Source of the DNA: CAVXEH01 sp963805305
GTDB lineage: Bacteria > Chloroflexota > Limnocylindria > QHBO01
DNA length: 64,000 nucleotides
NCBI GenBank assembly: GCA_963805305.1
Contig: CAWDTM010000003.1
Location: forward strand, 372,001-436,000
Direction: 5' to 3'
Shown here one piece after another: positions 1-7,134 of the stretch (positions are counted from its first letter, which is position 1; each line of letters opens with the position of its first letter). Both the position numbers and the translations under genes were made by a program. Below the pieces are notes generated by a model. It ran no database searches. It was not told where the DNA came from and was given only the letters and a program-made list of their open reading frames with translations.

Positions 1-1
1 G

Positions 2-319
2 GTACGGCGCCTGGGCCCCGCCGATGGCCGGAAGCCGATGCCACCCGCCCTCCTCAGCCGCGCGGTATCCCGGGGGTTGCGCCTCGGACCCTGGCAGCCG
101 ACCTGCCTGGTTCGGGCGCTGGTCCTCTACCGGCTCCTGCGAGAACAGGGCGACAGACCCACCCTGATCATCGGCCTGCACGACGAGCGGCCGACCACCG
201 AAGCACACGCCTGGGTGGAGCTGGACGGCCGGGACATCGGCCCGGCACCGGGAGCCTTCGGGCATCGTGCCCTTGCCCGCTACCCGCTGGACGCGGGCGA
301 CGGCGATGGCACCGACTGA
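2..319 (+). CDS. Lasso peptide B2 protein (transglutaminase-like leader peptidase), 5' partial
   Basis: The reading frame is open to the left edge, so the N-terminus lies outside the window. The visible 105 residues carry the B2 signature: Cys in PTCLVRALVLYRLLR and the His of AHAWVEL, followed by DGRDIG with the Asp. These form the Cys-His-Asp triad of the family. B2 proteins cut the leader from a lasso precursor while B1 holds it; the family is usually about 140-150 residues, so roughly 40 are missing here. The stop overlaps the next gene by 14 nt, which suggests translational coupling with the nucleotidyltransferase. It faces the precursor/cyclase/B1 operon instead of following it. The family call is firm; the real start cannot be seen. 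Confidence 0.85.
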   Translation, partial: VRRLGPADGRKPMPPALLSRAVSRGLRLGPWQPTCLVRALVLYRLLREQGDRPTLIIGLHDERPTTEAHAWVELDGRDIGPAPGAFGHRALARYPLDAGDGDGTD

Positions 320-1481
320 GCGGACCGGCGCACTGCGACGCCGGCCCGGGCGGCGAGACGCCGCGCAGGCGGCGGAGCTGGTCCGCCTCGGTCTTGGATT
401 TCCCAGCGAGCTGGACCACCCGCGTGCGCGCCAGCTCATCGCGAGGATCGATCCGGCGGAGCTGGTCGCGTTTGCGCGCTACCACGGTGTCGCGGGCCTC
501 CTGTACGAACCGCTGCGGCTGCATGGCGGCGCGCCCGATCCCCTCCTCGAGGCGCTGCGTGCCAGCCACGACGCGTCCGTCCACGGGCACATGCGTTCGA
601 TGTGGGAGCTGGCGCGGGTTGCTGGCGCGCTGACCGCCGCCGACGTCGCCTGGGTCGTGGTCAAGGGACCGGCCGTCGTCGAGCTCCTGTACGCGGCCCA
701 GGGAGGCCGGAGCTACCAGGACCTGGACCTCCTCGTGGACCCGTCCGTCTTTACCGATGCCCTCACGGCGCTCGAGGCGGATGGATATGCGCCGATGGAC
801 CGCAACTGGTCCGTGCTGCGCCGCGAGATGCGGGGCGAGGTCCACTACCGCGGAGCATCGGGGCATGAGCTCGACGTCCACTGGAATGTCGTCAACATGT
901 ACCGCGGCCGGATGCGGGTCAGCACCCGGGCGCTGCTGCGCCGTTCCGAGCCCGTTTCGCTCGCCGGCGTGGCGGTGCGCACCCTGGATCCGACCGACAC
1001 CCTGATCCATCTCGCGCTCCACGCCGCGATCTCAGGGGGAGACCGCATCCTCTGGCTCAAGGACATCGAGCGGTCCGTCGCCGTCCGTCCACCCGACTGG
1101 GGGGCTCTCGTGACCCGGTCGCACGGCTGGCGGGTCGGCGCACCGGTGGGGCTGCTGCTGCGTCGCGCGGCCCGCTTCCTGGGGGCCGCCGTCCCCGAGA
1201 GCGTGACGCGCGACCTGCTGGGATCCGCTCCGCGCCTGATCGTCGGCGCCGTGGATGAGCTCTTCCCCTGGGAGGCGGCGCTGGGACGGCTCGTCTCGCC
1301 GAACCGCCTGCTCGCGCGCAGCATCGGGCAGGGGTTCGCGGGCGCCTCCGCCTGGCTGGCCGTTCGAAGCATTCGCAACCTCGACCCCGGGCAGGAGCGG
1401 GCCGCGTCCGCGTTCACGCCGGGCGGCGATGCCGCCGATCGGGCCGCGTTCCTCGCCGCGGTCGAACGAAGCGAGCCGTGA
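306..1481 (+). CDS. Nucleotidyltransferase family protein (NTP_transf_5 type) of the lasso locus
   Basis: The protein of about 391 residues resembles the uncharacterised nucleotidyltransferase family (PF14907) that recurs in lasso clusters. The key pieces are VVKGPAVVELLY near residue 117, YQDLDLLVD near residue 136 with the paired Asp metal ligands, and GHELDVHWNVV near residue 187 with a third Asp. Related genes in lasso clusters are thought to modify the peptide or act with tailoring enzymes; the substrate here is unknown. I chose ATG at 306 because it overlaps the B2 stop and begins just before the conserved region. An in-frame ATG at 267 is possible but would overlap B2 by over 50 nt. 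The downstream gene begins 12 nt after the stop. Confidence 0.8.
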   Translation: MAPTERTGALRRRPGRRDAAQAAELVRLGLGFPSELDHPRARQLIARIDPAELVAFARYHGVAGLLYEPLRLHGGAPDPLLEALRASHDASVHGHMRSMWELARVAGALTAADVAWVVVKGPAVVELLYAAQGGRSYQDLDLLVDPSVFTDALTALEADGYAPMDRNWSVLRREMRGEVHYRGASGHELDVHWNVVNMYRGRMRVSTRALLRRSEPVSLAGVAVRTLDPTDTLIHLALHAAISGGDRILWLKDIERSVAVRPPDWGALVTRSHGWRVGAPVGLLLRRAARFLGAAVPESVTRDLLGSAPRLIVGAVDELFPWEAALGRLVSPNRLLARSIGQGFAGASAWLAVRSIRNLDPGQERAASAFTPGGDAADRAAFLAAVERSEP

Positions 1482-1493
1482 CGCCGGGCGGGC

Positions 1494-2849
1494 GTGGCTG
1501 AGGTGGAGCGCGAGACGCCGGATCTGCCCGTCGTGGTCGGCCTGCTCGACGGCGCCGGGATCCCGACGCTGGTCGTCGGGGGCGAGGCGCCCGGCCTGCC
1601 GGACGGGCGTGGGATACCCGAGACGCGCGTCCGAGGTCGCATCGAGCTGCTCGTCCCCGGGCCGTCGTACGGGGCGGCGATGCGCCACTTCGACGCCCTC
1701 GGGTGGCGCTATTCGTGGTCGGCCGGCGGACTGCTGCGCCTGCGGGCGTCGGCGACGTTCCTGTGGGATCGGGGCCCGGACGTAACCCTGGGCTGGGGGG
1801 TGGCCGCAGCCCCGCTCCCGCCGTCGTGGATGCGCGATCTCACCGCCCTGCTGTGGCGCACCGCCTCCCGCGGACCGGACAAGCTCCTGCGCCCGGACCC
1901 TGGAGCGCTGCTCGTGCACCTCGCGGCCCAGTCGTGCCGGCCTGGCCGCCACCGGGAGGCGGACTGGGCCGCCTTCCTCGCAGGCTACCGGCCAAGCACA
2001 GACCGGGCAGCACTCGAGCGGATGGCACGGGAGGCACGCGTGACCCGCGCTCTCCAACGCTGCATGCTGGCAGCCGAGCGGGGTGACCCGCGACCGGGAC
2101 CGGGAGCGCTGTACGTCGGCGCCCGCGATCTCGCATGGCGGATCGCGGTGGGTGCGCAGGTCAGGGCCCGTCCGCCGCGGGTCCGGCGCCTGCTGGCGGG
2201 TCAGCCCTCGTTCGGCGACGCACCCATCCGCTGCCGCATCGACCGGATCGAGGTGCAATCCGGTCCGGGCGTGTTCGTTCCGGCTGCCGAGGCAGACATG
2301 CTCGTCGAGGAGGTCGCCATGCGCATCGAAACGGTGGGCGCCCCGCTCGTGATCGAGGTGGGCACCGGCTGCGGTGCCATGGCCCTCGCCATCGCGGCGA
2401 GGCGACCGGACGCGGAACTGCACGGCACGGACAGCTCTGCCGCCGCGATCCGCGAGGCTCGGCGCAACGCCGCGCGCCTGGCCCAGGAACGGGTCACGTT
2501 CCACGCCGGCTCGATCCTTGCACCACTCCCCGCGCGCCTCGCGGGCCACGCCGATCTCATCTTCGCGGACCTCCCGTACATCCCCGCGTCGGACGCGCTG
2601 ACGATCGGCTCGGTTCCGAGCAACACCATCCTCGGCACGGGCGCGGACGGCCTCGATCTCGTGCGGGAGCTGGCCCGCACGGCACGGCCCCTGCTGCGCC
2701 CGGGGGGCGAACTCGTGGTCCAGATGCTTGCCTGGCAATGGGAGCACCTGGGGCCGGAGCTGACCCGGATGGGCTACCGTCCCCTGCCGCCACGGCTGGC
2801 GGGGGCGTTCGCGATCGGCACCGCCCGGCTCGAGGGCACAGGCGACTGA
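1494..2849 (+). CDS. Fusion: degenerate nucleotidyltransferase-like domain plus PrmC/HemK-like methyltransferase
   Basis: The 451-residue product has two parts. Residues about 1-210 follow the layout of the preceding nucleotidyltransferase (RIELLVPGPSYGAAMRHFDA near 48 against its DLDLLVD segment; LLVHLAAQ near 138 against its LIHLALH), but the catalytic Asp pair is gone. Residues about 250-451 form a Rossmann methyltransferase: PGVFVPAAEADMLVEE, SAM loop IEVGTGCGAMALAIA near 285, and DLPYIP near 358 in the place of the NPPY motif of PrmC-like glutamine N-methyltransferases. The GTG start at 1494 follows the nucleotidyltransferase stop by 12 nt. A tailoring methyltransferase for the lasso peptide is the likely role (inference). 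The DLPY variant makes a different acceptor than PrmC plausible. The stop is 8 nt from the stop of the convergent B1 gene. Confidence 0.75.
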   Translation: MAEVERETPDLPVVVGLLDGAGIPTLVVGGEAPGLPDGRGIPETRVRGRIELLVPGPSYGAAMRHFDALGWRYSWSAGGLLRLRASATFLWDRGPDVTLGWGVAAAPLPPSWMRDLTALLWRTASRGPDKLLRPDPGALLVHLAAQSCRPGRHREADWAAFLAGYRPSTDRAALERMAREARVTRALQRCMLAAERGDPRPGPGALYVGARDLAWRIAVGAQVRARPPRVRRLLAGQPSFGDAPIRCRIDRIEVQSGPGVFVPAAEADMLVEEVAMRIETVGAPLVIEVGTGCGAMALAIAARRPDAELHGTDSSAAAIREARRNAARLAQERVTFHAGSILAPLPARLAGHADLIFADLPYIPASDALTIGSVPSNTILGTGADGLDLVRELARTARPLLRPGGELVVQMLAWQWEHLGPELTRMGYRPLPPRLAGAFAIGTARLEGTGD

Positions 2850-2857
2850 ACGGCCGG

Positions 2858-3136
2858 TCAGTCGACGAAGATGAGCCCCCGTGCCTGTGCGCCGTCGAGG
2901 AACGCCAACACGTCGTCCCCCACCGCGGGCGGCGGATCCTCGATCCGTCCGCGGACGCCGTCGACGAGCTCCGCGACCGTCCGATGGCCGTCGATCAGCT
3001 CCCAGACCAGCCAGCCAACCGGGTTGAGGCCGTGGTAGGCGCCCGTCTCGAGATGGAGGAGCACGGCGCCTGCCGTGTCGCTCAGCTCGCGTGCGACCAC
3101 GCGGGGATTCCGCCGCACGACCGTGTCCGGATTCAT
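2858..3136 (-). CDS. Lasso peptide B1 protein (PqqD-like RiPP recognition element)
   Basis: This 92-residue protein has the PqqD/RRE fold pattern: a beta-rich start (VARELSDTAGAVLLHLETGA), then YHGLNPVGWLVWELIDG and the helix around HRTVAELVDGVRG. B1 proteins bind the precursor leader and present it to B2. The ATG at 3136 overlaps the cyclase stop in an ATGA, so the two are translationally coupled. A longer reading frame exists upstream but runs inside the cyclase gene and is not needed. The gene is last in the precursor-cyclase-B1 operon. Confidence 0.85.
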   Translation of the reverse strand: MNPDTVVRRNPRVVARELSDTAGAVLLHLETGAYHGLNPVGWLVWELIDGHRTVAELVDGVRGRIEDPPPAVGDDVLAFLDGAQARGLIFVD

Positions 3137-4899
3137 TGGTCCCACTCTGACAGGAATGCGTGGACGTTGGCCAGCTCTCGTGCCCAGACGAAGTCGAGCT
3201 GGCTCAGGGACTCGGTCTCGATCAGCTGGCCCAGCATCGCGTATCGCACGCCCGCGATGCGGTGCGCGGGGGCGAGCAGGTAGCGCCCCAGGGTGGCGTA
3301 ATCGATCTCTGCCATCGCTGCCTCGTCGAAGACGGTCTTGTCCGTGCGGTCCAGCACGACGTCGGGAACGCGCCCCCGGAGGAGGTCGCGAACCAGGCCC
3401 TTCGCGCGAAGATCCGGGAACTTCTGCTCCGCCGGAACGCTCAGGAACAGCTCCCACAGGTCCACATCCGTCCAGGGCCGGCGCGTCCGGACCCCGGTAA
3501 CCGCCTGGCAGACCTCCTCGGCTTCGAGCGCCATGCCGGGCCCGATGAATCCCAGGAGCTGCGAGTGGCGCCAGCGCTCGCTCACCCGAACGGGTTCCTC
3601 CTCGGTGGCCCTGCGAGCATCCATCCAGCGCGGCACGGTCGGCGGGCGCCGACGGCCGATCGCGTTTCTTGCCCCCAGCAACCAGTCGGGCGACATGGCG
3701 CGACCGGCGAGCCGGGCCAGCGAGAGCCAGGACTCGCCACGGGCATGGCGCGCCGCGAGAAGGCGCCGGGCCGGGTCCCACCGGCCGTGGGTCAGATAGT
3801 GGTCCAGCGTGTTCCAGTGCAGCGCGAACACGAACTCCGCGTGCTCACCGCTCAGGATGGAGCGGAAGCCCAGGGTTCGGGCGCGCTGGTAGTCCTCTGC
3901 GTACTGCGCCAATGCGGCGCCGGGGAAGGGCGTGTCGGCGAGATGGGTCCAGTACGCCAGGTCGGCAAGCGGGTTGACGCTCTGCTCGTAGGTGTGGAGC
4001 GGCATGCCGAACGCATCGGCGAGCAGCGCCACGTAGCGGCTCTCGTCCACGGACGGGTAACGGGGATAGACCACCGAGATCGCCTGCAGCGGCGTACCGC
4101 TTCGCTCCAGGTGACGGGGCGCCGCGAAGGCCGCGATGGCCGGCGAATCGATGCCCCCGCTCAGCGACACGGCGTCGTGCCCGGTCAGACAGCGCGTCAC
4201 GGCCTGGTCCATGAGCGCGCTGAACCGGTCCTGCAGCTCGTCCGCCGAGAAACGTCCGGTCTCGAGCAGCCGCTCCGGGTGCCAGTAGCGCCGCAGCCGC
4301 ACGCTCGCCCCGTCCGAGACGATCGCGGTGGCCTTCGGCAGGCGGCTCACCCCCACGAGGGCGCAGGGGGTCTCGTCGGTGACCGTTCGGAAGAAGATCC
4401 GTTCCACGACCGCGGGGTCGGGCTCCCGCGGAATCCCCGCGCCGGCCACGATCTGCTTCGCTTCGGTGGATGCGTAGAAGCCCGTGGCGTCGCGGCGGTA
4501 GAAGAGGGTGCGATAGCCGATGTGGTCGCGAGCGCACCAGACACCCTCCCCGTCGCTGATGGCCACCGCGAAGACGCCGCGCAGCCGCGCCGCCAGGTTC
4601 TCGCGGTGGACGCGAAACGCGGCGGCCAGCAGGGCCTGGAGGTCGCTGCTCGCGGTTCGCAGCTCGCGCGCAAGGTCCTCGGCGTTGTCGAGCGTGCCCA
4701 CGAAGGCAACGGCCAGGTCGCCGCGGACCCCGACGACGGCATCGGCCAGGTCGTCGGTGTTGCTGCAGGCCAGCGAGCAATGGCCGTGGACGACGACGTC
4801 GCGCCGTTGCCCGCGATGCGGCGCGGCGGCGCACATGGCCTCGACCACGGGCCGTGCCGCGTCCGGGCCGTCAGGCAGGAAGACGGCGATCGCGCCCAC
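3133..4899 (-). CDS. Lasso peptide macrocyclase (asparagine synthetase-like, C protein)
   Basis: The 588-residue protein is an AsnB homologue. Residues 1 to about 200 resemble the class II glutamine amidotransferase domain but lack the N-terminal catalytic Cys (start M-G-A), as in lasso cyclases. The C-terminal synthetase half carries the PP-loop VSLSGGIDSPAI near residue 245 and SGEHAEFVFALHWN in the place of the SGEGADE segment. Cyclases adenylate the Asp/Glu side chain and close the isopeptide ring on residue 1. The start is GTG at 4899, preceded by GGGAGGG at a normal distance. It follows the precursor after a strong hairpin and is coupled to B1. Confidence 0.88.
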   Translation of the reverse strand: MGAIAVFLPDGPDAARPVVEAMCAAAPHRGQRRDVVVHGHCSLACSNTDDLADAVVGVRGDLAVAFVGTLDNAEDLARELRTASSDLQALLAAAFRVHRENLAARLRGVFAVAISDGEGVWCARDHIGYRTLFYRRDATGFYASTEAKQIVAGAGIPREPDPAVVERIFFRTVTDETPCALVGVSRLPKATAIVSDGASVRLRRYWHPERLLETGRFSADELQDRFSALMDQAVTRCLTGHDAVSLSGGIDSPAIAAFAAPRHLERSGTPLQAISVVYPRYPSVDESRYVALLADAFGMPLHTYEQSVNPLADLAYWTHLADTPFPGAALAQYAEDYQRARTLGFRSILSGEHAEFVFALHWNTLDHYLTHGRWDPARRLLAARHARGESWLSLARLAGRAMSPDWLLGARNAIGRRRPPTVPRWMDARRATEEEPVRVSERWRHSQLLGFIGPGMALEAEEVCQAVTGVRTRRPWTDVDLWELFLSVPAEQKFPDLRAKGLVRDLLRGRVPDVVLDRTDKTVFDEAAMAEIDYATLGRYLLAPAHRIAGVRYAMLGQLIETESLSQLDFVWARELANVHAFLSEWDQ

Positions 4900-4930
4900 G
4901 GAGACCCTCCCGCTCGGCCGTCAACAGCAA

Positions 4931-4956
4931 ATGACCGGGCCCTGAGGCCCGGTCAT
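4931..4956 (-). terminator. Hairpin attenuator between lasso precursor and cyclase
   Basis: A perfect 11-bp stem (arms ATGACCGGGCC and GGCCCGGTCAT) with a 4-nt loop lies 21 nt after the precursor stop and 31 nt before the cyclase start. The bases after it on the minus strand are only mildly T-rich (TTGCTGTTGA). Partial termination or mRNA stabilisation fits the need for far more precursor than enzyme. Confidence 0.65.
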
Positions 4957-4977
4957 GATCTGCTCCGGATGAAGGGC

Positions 4978-5133
4978 TCAGCTTCCCTCGGTTGCCGGGT
5001 GCGAATACTCGCCCCACTTGTCCGTCAGGAAGGTCGTGTCGCTCGACTTCGTGCCCTTGCCGGGTGTCTGGAACGTATGCGCGGCGATCGACCCGTAGTC
5101 TTCGATCGCGGGGGCTTCGTAGACGATCTTCAT
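4978..5133 (-). CDS. Lasso peptide precursor (A), 51 residues
   Basis: The frame encodes 51 residues. The leader has the lasso recognition pattern Y5-x2-P8-x-I10-x3-G14 (YEAPAIEDYG). Thr23 sits at position -2 before Gly25, so the likely core is residues 25-51. Its ring segment is GKGTKSSD, giving Gly1 and Asp8 for an eight-residue isopeptide ring. The tail of 19 residues includes DKWGEY and ends HPATEGS; Trp40, Tyr43 and His45 are candidate steric plugs. GGAG lies 6 nt before the ATG, and a good promoter lies upstream. The cyclase and B1 follow on the same strand. The ring assignment follows family rules and is untested; Thr20 is an alternative end-of-leader Thr but offers no Gly at core position 1. 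Confidence 0.82.
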   Translation of the reverse strand: MKIVYEAPAIEDYGSIAAHTFQTPGKGTKSSDTTFLTDKWGEYSHPATEGS

Positions 5134-5174
5134 GGAATACTCCAAAGGGCCGGGTCCTATCCACCGACGGTACC

Positions 5175-5203
5175 AAAGTACCGGCCCCCATGACGTCAGT
5201 CAA
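5175..5203 (-). promoter_or_regulatory. Promoter of the lasso precursor
   Basis: On the minus strand, TTGACT (-35) and TACTTT (-10) are separated by exactly 17 bp, about 42 nt before the precursor ATG. An inverted repeat (GGTAC, 4-nt gap, GTACC, at 5169-5182) overlaps the -10 and could be an operator. This is one of the clearest sigma70-type promoters in the window. Confidence 0.65.
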
Positions 5204-5271
5204 CGGCCGAACCATCCTGGTGGTGCACTGGCGCACCGACCTCGCGGACCGTGCCGCGGGCAGGCGGCTGG

Positions 5272-6240
5272 TCACGAGCCCCCGGCCGGAATGCGGCCGC
5301 CCGCACGGCCCAGGAGGCGCTCCGCGATGCCCGACCACGGCAGCTGCACCAGGTAGTAGCCCGCGAGCGCATATCCGGTCCCGACGATGAGGTCGACGAC
5401 GAAGTGGTGGCCGAGGTAGACGGTCGCGAACCAGATGAGGACCACGACCGGCGCCCAGGCCAGGGCCAGCCACCGCGACCGCTCGCGGAGGAAGAGCAGC
5501 ACGATCACCGGGTACGCCGCGTGCATCGACGGGAAGGCGGCGTACGGGTTGCCGAGCAGGTGGACGTAGGCCGATGCCGGCGCGCTCCAGCCGAAGCTGC
5601 GGCTGACCTCGGCCATCACATCGGTCACCGGAAGCGGGCTGCCTGCGAGAACGGTGAAGCGTGGCGGTGCGACCGGAAGCAGGAGGAAGGTGAAGAAGGC
5701 CGCGAAGCTCACGCCAAGGAGCGTGAGAGCGAACCGGTAGTACCGGACCCGATCCCCGCGCCAGAGCCAGACCGCGAACGCCACCGGGTAGACGAAATGC
5801 GCCAGGTAGACGAGCGACATGCCGATGTCGAGCGGAGAGATGATCCCGGGCAGGCGAAGGGCATCCTGGACCGCCACGGCGGGAATGATGCCTCCGGCCA
5901 GCGTTCGCTCGACCCCCACGATCAGGTCTGGCGGCACCAGCTCGCCGATCTCGGTGGTGATCCCGCGCTGCGCCTCCCAGCCGAGCAGCACGATCAGGAG
6001 CGGGCCCCAGTCGCGGACGAACGGGATGCCCCGCGCAACCAGCAGGACGCCGATGCCGGCCAGCAGCACCAGGACGTCGGGCTCCAGCTCCTCTCCCGCG
6101 GCGAAGATCGCGAACAGCACGAACCCGACGTAGACCAGGACGACCCACGTCGTGAACCGCGTCAGCGCGGCCGGGCCCTGCGCAGCAGCAGCCGCGGGCA
6201 CGCCCAGCGTGCCTTCGTGCTCGGCGCGCTCGTCCCCCAT
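5272..6240 (-). CDS. PAP2-superfamily membrane phosphatase/inositol phosphotransferase-like protein
   Basis: The protein of about 322 residues has several hydrophobic segments (for example LTRFTTWVVLVYVGFVLFAI) and the PAP2 motifs SMHAAYP (C2) and YLGHHFVVD (C3). The Gln/Glu-rich first half and spacing resemble the Aur1/inositolphosphotransferase branch. A phospholipid or lipid-pyrophosphate headgroup reaction at the membrane is likely. ATG at 6240 is preceded by AGGTGGAG at a good distance, which decides it over longer upstream in-frame starts. It points away from the gene to its right and has no link to the lasso genes beyond neighbourhood. Confidence 0.8.
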   Translation of the reverse strand: MGDERAEHEGTLGVPAAAAAQGPAALTRFTTWVVLVYVGFVLFAIFAAGEELEPDVLVLLAGIGVLLVARGIPFVRDWGPLLIVLLGWEAQRGITTEIGELVPPDLIVGVERTLAGGIIPAVAVQDALRLPGIISPLDIGMSLVYLAHFVYPVAFAVWLWRGDRVRYYRFALTLLGVSFAAFFTFLLLPVAPPRFTVLAGSPLPVTDVMAEVSRSFGWSAPASAYVHLLGNPYAAFPSMHAAYPVIVLLFLRERSRWLALAWAPVVVLIWFATVYLGHHFVVDLIVGTGYALAGYYLVQLPWSGIAERLLGRAGGRIPAGGS

Positions 6241-6331
6241 CACCGATCTCCACCTCCGGACGTCCTCGCGCGCAACGCCGGCTTGCCCATGACGCCAATC
6301 GTATCGAACCTGGGAAGCCGCCCCTTCGCGA

Positions 6332-7054
6332 TCACTCGATCGCCTGCAGGCATTGCAGGCATGCCCGGGATGCCCGGTCCGGCACCGCGATCCGGGCAGA
6401 CCGGTTGTGCCACAGGCTCGCTCGCGCGTCCCCCGTGCCTCCGTCGCACAGCACCAGGACCGCTCCGAGGCGGAGGTATCGATCATAGAAGCCGCGGGTC
6501 CCGTCGAAGCCATGGGTCGCGAACAACGCCTCGTCCTTCGCATCCGCCGCGAGGCGAAGGCTGCGGCTCACCTCGCTCAGGTCGAGCACGGCCGCCCGGT
6601 CGCCGTCGATCTCGACCACCAGCGCATTCGGCACGCTCGGAGGCAGCTGCCGCAGCTTCGCCAGCAGGGTTCGACGCAGTCCCTCGGCGCCGGGGATCCC
6701 GCGCAATCGGGTCACCTCGAGATTGAAGCCGGGCCCGCCACGGTAGCCGACGGTGAAGTCGGGCCCGCCCCGCGCAGCCCCGTAGGCCTCGAAGGCCAAC
6801 TCGATGCGGCGGTCCCGCAGCAGCAGGTGGGCGACCCGAAGCTCGGCGCGGACGTCGCGTCGTGCGTCAGGGTCCGCGGCGCCGCGAAGCTTCTTGCGGA
6901 CCTTGTCTCGGTGCTCCTCGACGAATGCCCGAAAGCGCGCCGACGCCGACGTCCAGTCGCGCAGCTCCTGCGCCAGCGGGTCCTCGCCGATACCGTCGAA
7001 CAGGCTGGCCACCAGCCGTTCGGTGCGGGTCGCCTTCCCCGCGCGCTGCGCCAT
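6332..7054 (-). CDS. Hypothetical protein, possible nuclease-like fold
   Basis: The 240-residue protein is soluble and charged, and I do not recognise it. Its middle has a pattern reminiscent of PD-(D/E)XK enzymes: a helix with ELRVAHLLLRDRRIELAFEA, then GGPDFTVGY and FNLEVTRLRG, giving E...PD...E-x-T. The C-terminal part (SLWHNRSARIAVPDRASRAC) is unlike known families to me. The ATG at 7054 (MAQRAGKATRT) starts a lysine/arginine-rich N-terminus. It stands alone between two minus-strand genes. The nuclease idea is inference. Confidence 0.6.
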   Translation of the reverse strand: MAQRAGKATRTERLVASLFDGIGEDPLAQELRDWTSASARFRAFVEEHRDKVRKKLRGAADPDARRDVRAELRVAHLLLRDRRIELAFEAYGAARGGPDFTVGYRGGPGFNLEVTRLRGIPGAEGLRRTLLAKLRQLPPSVPNALVVEIDGDRAAVLDLSEVSRSLRLAADAKDEALFATHGFDGTRGFYDRYLRLGAVLVLCDGGTGDARASLWHNRSARIAVPDRASRACLQCLQAIE

Positions 7055-7134
7055 GGGCCAAGGCTAGCCGCTCCACGTCGCCCCCCAGACCCCGCGCCGC
7101 GCGGATGGCAGGCCTGACGTGCGCAAGGTGGCCC

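Noticed and set aside
3160..5193. 677-codon plus-strand open frame across the lasso cyclase
   Set aside because: It is an antisense shadow with biased composition; the minus strand has the PP-loop and coupled starts.
4871..6298. 475-codon minus-strand frame covering the lasso precursor region
   Set aside because: It reads through the precursor, its promoter and the PAP2 gene in a wrong frame; the precursor and PAP2 frames have motifs and ribosome sites.
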